A DNA stretch of 9,971 nucleotides from NCBI GenBank assembly GCA_027858455.1, contig JAQICQ010000054.1, positions 1 to 9,971 of the forward strand, written 5' to 3'. Origin of the DNA: Elusimicrobiota bacterium (GTDB taxonomy: Bacteria; CG03; SLGR01; JAGXOG01). The translations under genes were made by a program, and so were the position numbers. The notes below the pieces were generated by a model. The model was not told the DNA's origin. It did no database searches and was given only the letters and a program-made list of their open reading frames with translations. Shown in pieces: positions 6,464 to 9,971 of this stretch (its first letter is position 1; each line of letters starts with the position of its first letter).

Positions 6464-7188
6464 GCAATCAAAAGATTGCCGTAGTAACAGGAGGAGCTCA
6501 AGGGATAGGATTTGCAATAGCGAAAAAACTTGCCAACTCGGGCTGCAAAGTTATTATTGTAGATATAGCCGAGGAAATTTCTTCAGCCGCGGCAAAAAAG
6601 TTAAACGGGGACTATAAATTAGTAGATGTTTCTAAAGAGGCCGGGGTTGAAAAAGCAGTGTCGGAAATAATTGAAAAATACGATAAAATTGATATACTTA
6701 TTAATAATGCCGGTATTACCCGTGACGGCCTGCTTATCAGGATGAAAGAAGAAGATTTTGATTCCGTGATAGCTATAAACCTTAAAGGAGTTTTTAATTT
6801 TTCAAAACAGGTTGTTAAAAAATCCATGATGAAAAATCGTTCGGGGGTTATTGTAAACATCGCATCTATAGTCGGAATAATAGGAAATCCCGGCCAGTTA
6901 AATTATTCTGCTTCCAAAGGCGGTGTAATTACAATGACAAGAACAATGGCCAAAGAATTGTCGGGCAGAAATATAAGGGTAAACGCTGTCGCTCCCGGAT
7001 TTATTGAAACGAGAATGACAGATAAGCTCTCGGATAAAGTAAAAGAAAGTTTTTTAAAAAATATTCCCATGAATAGACTGGGAAAACCTGAAGAAGTAGC
7101 GGCAGTCGTTAATTTCCTGGTTTCACAGGAGTCGGATTATATTACCGGGCAGGTAATTAATATAGACGGCGGCCTGGTAATGGCGTAA
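6460..7188 (+). CDS. fabG: 3-oxoacyl-ACP reductase, short-chain dehydrogenase
   Basis: FabG reduces 3-ketoacyl-ACP to 3-hydroxyacyl-ACP, the first reduction of each elongation cycle. The 242 residues form a classical short-chain dehydrogenase: TGGAQGIG (10-17), NNAG (82-85), Asn107, Ser136, and YSASK with Tyr149 and Lys153, giving a complete Asn-Ser-Tyr-Lys tetrad. The C-terminal ITGQVINIDGG (228-238) is typical of FabG. Its location between fabD and acpP makes the FabG role firm. An oddity is that the glycine-rich loop lacks the Arg seen in TGASRGIG of NADPH-dependent FabG, while Asp35 ends the second strand; both features are usual for NADH-preferring members. The ATG overlaps the fabD stop by 4 bases and has a very strong Shine-Dalgarno. 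Confidence 0.95.
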   Translation: MSNQKIAVVTGGAQGIGFAIAKKLANSGCKVIIVDIAEEISSAAAKKLNGDYKLVDVSKEAGVEKAVSEIIEKYDKIDILINNAGITRDGLLIRMKEEDFDSVIAINLKGVFNFSKQVVKKSMMKNRSGVIVNIASIVGIIGNPGQLNYSASKGGVITMTRTMAKELSGRNIRVNAVAPGFIETRMTDKLSDKVKESFLKNIPMNRLGKPEEVAAVVNFLVSQESDYITGQVINIDGGLVMA

Positions 7189-7204
7189 TTGAAAGGAGCA
7201 TGAA

Positions 7205-7438
7205 ATGGCAAGTATTGAAGAAAGAGTTAAAGAAGTAATAGTAGAACAGTTGGATGTAGATGCAGAGGCGGTAGAAATTGCATCGTCATTTATTAATGAC
7301 CTCGGAGCGGATTCGCTGGACACAGTTGAGTTGGTAATGGCTCTCGAAGAAGAATTTGATATTGAAATACCCGACGAACAAGCAGAAGGTATAGATACTG
7401 TAGGAAAGGCAGTAGATTATATTAAATCAAACAGTTAA
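7205..7438 (+). CDS. acpP: Acyl carrier protein
   Basis: ACP carries the growing acyl chain on a phosphopantetheine arm attached to serine. The 77 residues are acidic and four-helical in pattern. The attachment motif is GADSLDTVEL with Ser37, followed by the recognition helix VMALEEEFDIEIPDE (43-57). Length and motif are standard. AAGGAG at 7193-7198 lies 6 bases before the ATG, so strong translation is expected, in keeping with the abundance of ACP. An ATG at 7200 is out of frame and ignored. fabG ends 16 bases upstream. A hairpin with terminator features begins 17 bases after the stop, so acpP may be the last gene of many transcripts. Confidence 0.97.
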   Translation: MASIEERVKEVIVEQLDVDAEAVEIASSFINDLGADSLDTVELVMALEEEFDIEIPDEQAEGIDTVGKAVDYIKSNS

Positions 7439-7454
7439 TTAATTAGAAAAAGAA

Positions 7455-7500
7455 AAATAGCTGTCCGGCCCTTAAAATTGCCGGACGGCTGTTTATTATA
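7455..7500 (+). terminator. Intrinsic terminator-like hairpin between acpP and fabF
   Basis: The arms at 7455-7469 and 7480-7494 pair over 15 positions, 13 Watson-Crick and 2 G-U, with an unbroken GC-rich core of seven pairs (7463-7469 with 7480-7486). The loop is 10 bases. A T-rich stretch (GTTTATTATAT) overlaps the base of the 3' arm and continues past it, though it is not a pure T run. It is the only such hairpin I found between genes. Since fabF follows without an obvious promoter, partial termination, which would favour acpP over fabF and rnc, is the likely role. Confidence 0.72.
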
Positions 7501-7537
7501 TGCCTAATTTCAGGATAAATAAGACCAGGAGACAAAT

Positions 7538-8785
7538 ATGACAAAAAAAAGAGTTGTTGTTACGGGAATGGGAGCGTTAACGCCTATCGGGCAGGACGTA
7601 AAAACCTATTGGGATTCTCTTAAAGAAGGAAAATCCGGTGTAGGTAAAATAATGCGTTTTGATGTTAGCGAATACACAACTCAGATTGCTGCCGAATTAA
7701 AGGATTTTGACCCTAAAGAACACAGTATAAGCAAAAAGAAAGCAAAAAGGATGGATGATTTTATTATTTTTGCATTAGCCGCCGCAAATGAAGCGGTAAA
7801 AAACAGCGGAATTGATACAGACAAGGAAAATCCTTTTAGATGCTCTACAATCATAGGTAGCGGAACGGGGGGGCTAAATACAATAGAAAGGGAACATAAA
7901 AAACTTTTAAAGAGAGGTCCCAGAAGAGTCAGCCCATTTTTAATACCTGCAATGATTATGGATATGTCCGCCGGAGAGGTGGCAATTAAATTCGGATTAA
8001 AAGGTCCGAATTACGGGGTGGTAAGCGCTTGCGCGTCCGGAGCGCATGCGATAGGCAACTCAATGAGATTAATTCAAAACGGCGAAGTTGACATAGCCGT
8101 GACCGGCGGCACAGAAAATTCTATTTCTCCTCTTGGCCTTGCGGGATTTTGTTCGCTGAAAGCTTTATCTACCCGCAACGGGGAACCTCAAAAGGCTTCA
8201 AGACCTTTTGATGCTGAACGCGACGGTTTTGTTATGGGCGAGGGAGCCGGAATGGTTGTACTTGAAGAATTAGAGCACGCAAAAGCCAGGGGCGCCAAAA
8301 TCTATGCCGAATTGGCCGGATACGGAGCAACTGCCGACGCCTATCATATAACAGCGCCTCAGCCTGAAGGTGAAAGCGGTACTGCGGCAATGAAAGCAGC
8401 TGTTACAGATGCCGAGCTTAATCCGGAAGATATAGATTATATAAATGCACACGGGACATCTACTCCTTTAAATGATAAGATAGAAACTATGGTCATTAAA
8501 AATGTTTTTGGTGAGCATGCAAAAAAAATAGCTATATCTTCGACTAAATCAATGGCCGGCCATCTGCTCGGCGCGGCGGGAGCCATTGAGTTTATAGCCT
8601 GTATTAAAACTATCACCGATGGCGTGGCGCATCCTACGATAAATTATGAAAACCCGGATCCTGAATGCGACCTGGACTATGTGCCTAATCAGGCAAGGGA
8701 TATGGAAGTAAACGCAGCCCTTACAAATTCACTTGGATTCGGAGGGCATAACGCTGCGCTGGTAGTAAAAAAGTATAGTGGGTAA
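7538..8785 (+). CDS. fabF: Beta-ketoacyl-ACP synthase II
   Basis: FabF extends acyl-ACP by two carbons using malonyl-ACP. The 415 residues match the usual length (about 410-415). The Cys-His-His triad is complete: Cys165 in VSACASGAH, His305 in NAHGTST and His342 in SMAGHLLGA, with Lys337 just before. RPFDAERDGFVMGEGAG (222-238), PLNDKIET (310-317) and LGFGGHNAAL (399-408) are typical of FabF rather than FabB. AGGAG at 7527-7531 is 6 bases before the ATG. The gene is separated from acpP by 99 bases containing a hairpin terminator, and I see no convincing promoter in that gap. It overlaps rnc by 8 bases. Confidence 0.97.
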   Translation: MTKKRVVVTGMGALTPIGQDVKTYWDSLKEGKSGVGKIMRFDVSEYTTQIAAELKDFDPKEHSISKKKAKRMDDFIIFALAAANEAVKNSGIDTDKENPFRCSTIIGSGTGGLNTIEREHKKLLKRGPRRVSPFLIPAMIMDMSAGEVAIKFGLKGPNYGVVSACASGAHAIGNSMRLIQNGEVDIAVTGGTENSISPLGLAGFCSLKALSTRNGEPQKASRPFDAERDGFVMGEGAGMVVLEELEHAKARGAKIYAELAGYGATADAYHITAPQPEGESGTAAMKAAVTDAELNPEDIDYINAHGTSTPLNDKIETMVIKNVFGEHAKKIAISSTKSMAGHLLGAAGAIEFIACIKTITDGVAHPTINYENPDPECDLDYVPNQARDMEVNAALTNSLGFGGHNAALVVKKYSG

Positions 8786-9461
8786 AAAAGAGCAAAAACC
8801 GCTTAAAGATTTAATAGATATATTAGGTGTAAATTTTAAAGATAAATCTCTTTTAGACAAAGCGTTGCTTCACCGGTCGTATTCATCAGAGCATGCTATC
8901 GCGAAAGACAACGAACGTCTTGAATTTTTAGGGGATAGCATTTTAAATGCTTCGGTAACAATAATGCTTTTTAAAATGTTCCCCGATAAAGACGAAGGGG
9001 ACTTAACAAAGATAAAGGCAAAATTGGTTTCAAGAAAATCTTTAAAAAAGTGGGGAGAAGAATTAGGACTTGAAGATTATATAAAGTTAGGGGTCCGGGC
9101 AAAGAAGTTTTACGATAAAAGAAATTCCCGCATTTTGGAAGATACTATGGAAGCGGTAATAGGGGCCCTCTATTTAGACAGCGGATTTGATGTTGTAAAT
9201 AATCTTATCAAAAACTACATGCGGGATAGGGATTTTCATAAAATTACCGATTTTAAATCAAGGCTCCAGGAATATACAGTTAAAAAATTTGAGCAGATAC
9301 CCGAATATGCGGTGCTTTCCGAAACCGGCCCGCCGCACAAAAAAATTTTTAAGATAGAAGTTATAATAAATAACGAAAATTACGGCAAAGGCAGTGGATA
9401 CAGTAAAAAAAATGCCCAGCAGATGGCGGCAAAAGAAGCGTACAACAAGCTAATAGATTAA
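8778..9461 (+). CDS. rnc: Ribonuclease III
   Basis: RNase III cleaves double-stranded RNA in rRNA processing and mRNA turnover. The 227 residues contain the nuclease domain (about 9-152) with the signature NERLEFLGDS (45-54; Glu49 and Asp53 in the metal site) and ILEDTMEAVIGA (119-130; Asp122 and Glu125). A double-stranded RNA-binding domain (about 157-226) follows, ending in the KKNAQQMAAKEAYNKL helix (210-225). Length matches E. coli (226). The start is GTG inside the fabF end, 8 bases overlapping, without a Shine-Dalgarno. No later in-frame ATG is possible before residue 63, which would delete the active site. The acpP-fabF-rnc order is common in bacteria. Confidence 0.96.
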   Translation: MGKKEQKPLKDLIDILGVNFKDKSLLDKALLHRSYSSEHAIAKDNERLEFLGDSILNASVTIMLFKMFPDKDEGDLTKIKAKLVSRKSLKKWGEELGLEDYIKLGVRAKKFYDKRNSRILEDTMEAVIGALYLDSGFDVVNNLIKNYMRDRDFHKITDFKSRLQEYTVKKFEQIPEYAVLSETGPPHKKIFKIEVIINNENYGKGSGYSKKNAQQMAAKEAYNKLID

Positions 9462-9477
9462 TAGAGGAGAAGTTAAT

Positions 9478-9971
9478 ATGAACGAGTATAATTTTACAGA
9501 AGATCAATTAATGATAAGAGATCTTGCCCGGCAGATTGCCGAGGATAAAATAAGGCCTGTAAGAGCGGAACTTGACGAAAAGGATGAGTTCCCGGAAGAG
9601 ATAATTAAGGTTCTTGCCGACAGCGATCTGTTTGCTATATTTGTTCCCGAAGAATACGGAGGGCTGGGGGGAGGAGCCATGGAGCTCTGCATAGCTACCG
9701 AAGAACTTTCTAAAGTCTGCGGGGGTGTTGCTGTAAGCTATGCCGCTACTGCGCTGGGGGCTTTTCCGATAATATTATTCGGTACCGATGAACAGAAACA
9801 AAAGTTTCTTCCGGCAATAGCTTCAGGAGAAAAGATAGCAGCCTTCGGACTTACCGAACCTAATGCAGGAAGCGACGCCGGAGGACTTGAGACTACCGCC
9901 GAGAAAGATGGCGACGATTATATCGTAAACGGCAATAAAGTTTTTATAACCAACGGCGGCGCGGCGGATAT
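9478..9971 (+). CDS. Acyl-CoA dehydrogenase, N-terminal part (3' end outside window)
   Basis: The enzyme oxidises acyl-CoA to trans-2-enoyl-CoA with FAD, normally passing electrons to electron transfer flavoprotein. The 164 visible residues include the helical N-terminal domain and VPEEYGGLGGG (62-72). The family signature GLTEPNAGSDAGG (124-136) is complete, followed by the start of the beta domain (GNKVFITNGG, 152-161). The reading frame is open to the last base; the family is about 380 long, so the catalytic glutamate and C-terminal domain are not seen. AGAGGAGA at 9463-9470 gives a strong Shine-Dalgarno 7 bases before the ATG, and rnc ends 16 bases upstream with no terminator, so co-transcription is likely. 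Resemblance is to short-chain (butyryl-CoA type) enzymes, but chain-length specificity is not provable here. Confidence 0.93.
   Translation, partial: MNEYNFTEDQLMIRDLARQIAEDKIRPVRAELDEKDEFPEEIIKVLADSDLFAIFVPEEYGGLGGGAMELCIATEELSKVCGGVAVSYAATALGAFPIILFGTDEQKQKFLPAIASGEKIAAFGLTEPNAGSDAGGLETTAEKDGDDYIVNGNKVFITNGGAAD

Noticed and set aside
7479..7510. Possible promoter for fabF: TTGCCG at 7479-7484 with TAATTT at 7505-7510.
   Set aside because: The -35 has only 4 of 6 matches and lies in the terminator stem; the spacer is 20 bases and the -10 is poor.

Overview
The window is an ordinary but informative stretch of bacterial core metabolism. All genes lie on the plus strand and are packed with overlaps or short gaps. 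I see no mobile element, CRISPR array, tRNA, rRNA or phage gene, and no clear undescribed system. Base composition looks moderately AT-rich (estimated near 40% GC, not computed), with heavy use of the ATA isoleucine codon. The gene set suggests a fermentative anaerobe: acetate kinase, an NfnAB-type flavin/iron-sulfur transhydrogenase and an acyl-CoA dehydrogenase. No single marker fixes the phylum. The ackA-to-rpmF linkage resembles Clostridia and relatives, but an uncultivated anaerobic lineage is equally possible.

Region 1 (1-3243) is an energy block. It holds the C-terminal two thirds of acetate kinase, then nfnA and nfnB (8-base overlap, then a 1-base gap). A 76-residue zinc-ribbon protein with one membrane helix follows and overlaps the end of nfnB by 11 bases. 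A 91-base gap follows with a promoter-like sequence (perfect TTGACA, 17-base spacer, TGn extended -10).

Region 2 (3335-7438) is the classic rpmF-plsX-fabH-fabD-fabG-acpP cluster for ribosomal protein L32, phospholipid acyl transfer and fatty acid chain initiation and reduction. plsX starts with TTG directly after the rpmF stop. plsX/fabH and fabD/fabG overlap by 4 bases. A strong hairpin resembling an intrinsic terminator follows acpP.

Region 3 (7538-9971) holds fabF, rnc (GTG start inside the end of fabF) and the first 164 codons of an acyl-CoA dehydrogenase.

Together, PlsX, FabH, FabD, FabG, ACP and FabF cover initiation, malonyl loading, condensation and the first reduction of type II fatty acid synthesis. 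The dehydratase (FabZ/FabA), the enoyl-ACP reductase and acetyl-CoA carboxylase are not in the window. AckA makes ATP and acetate from acetyl phosphate. NfnAB is expected to balance NADH, reduced ferredoxin and NADPH pools that fermentation and biosynthesis draw on. The points most worth a second look are the zinc-ribbon membrane protein, the hairpin between acpP and fabF, a FabG whose cofactor pocket looks NADH-type, and an excess of CCGG.
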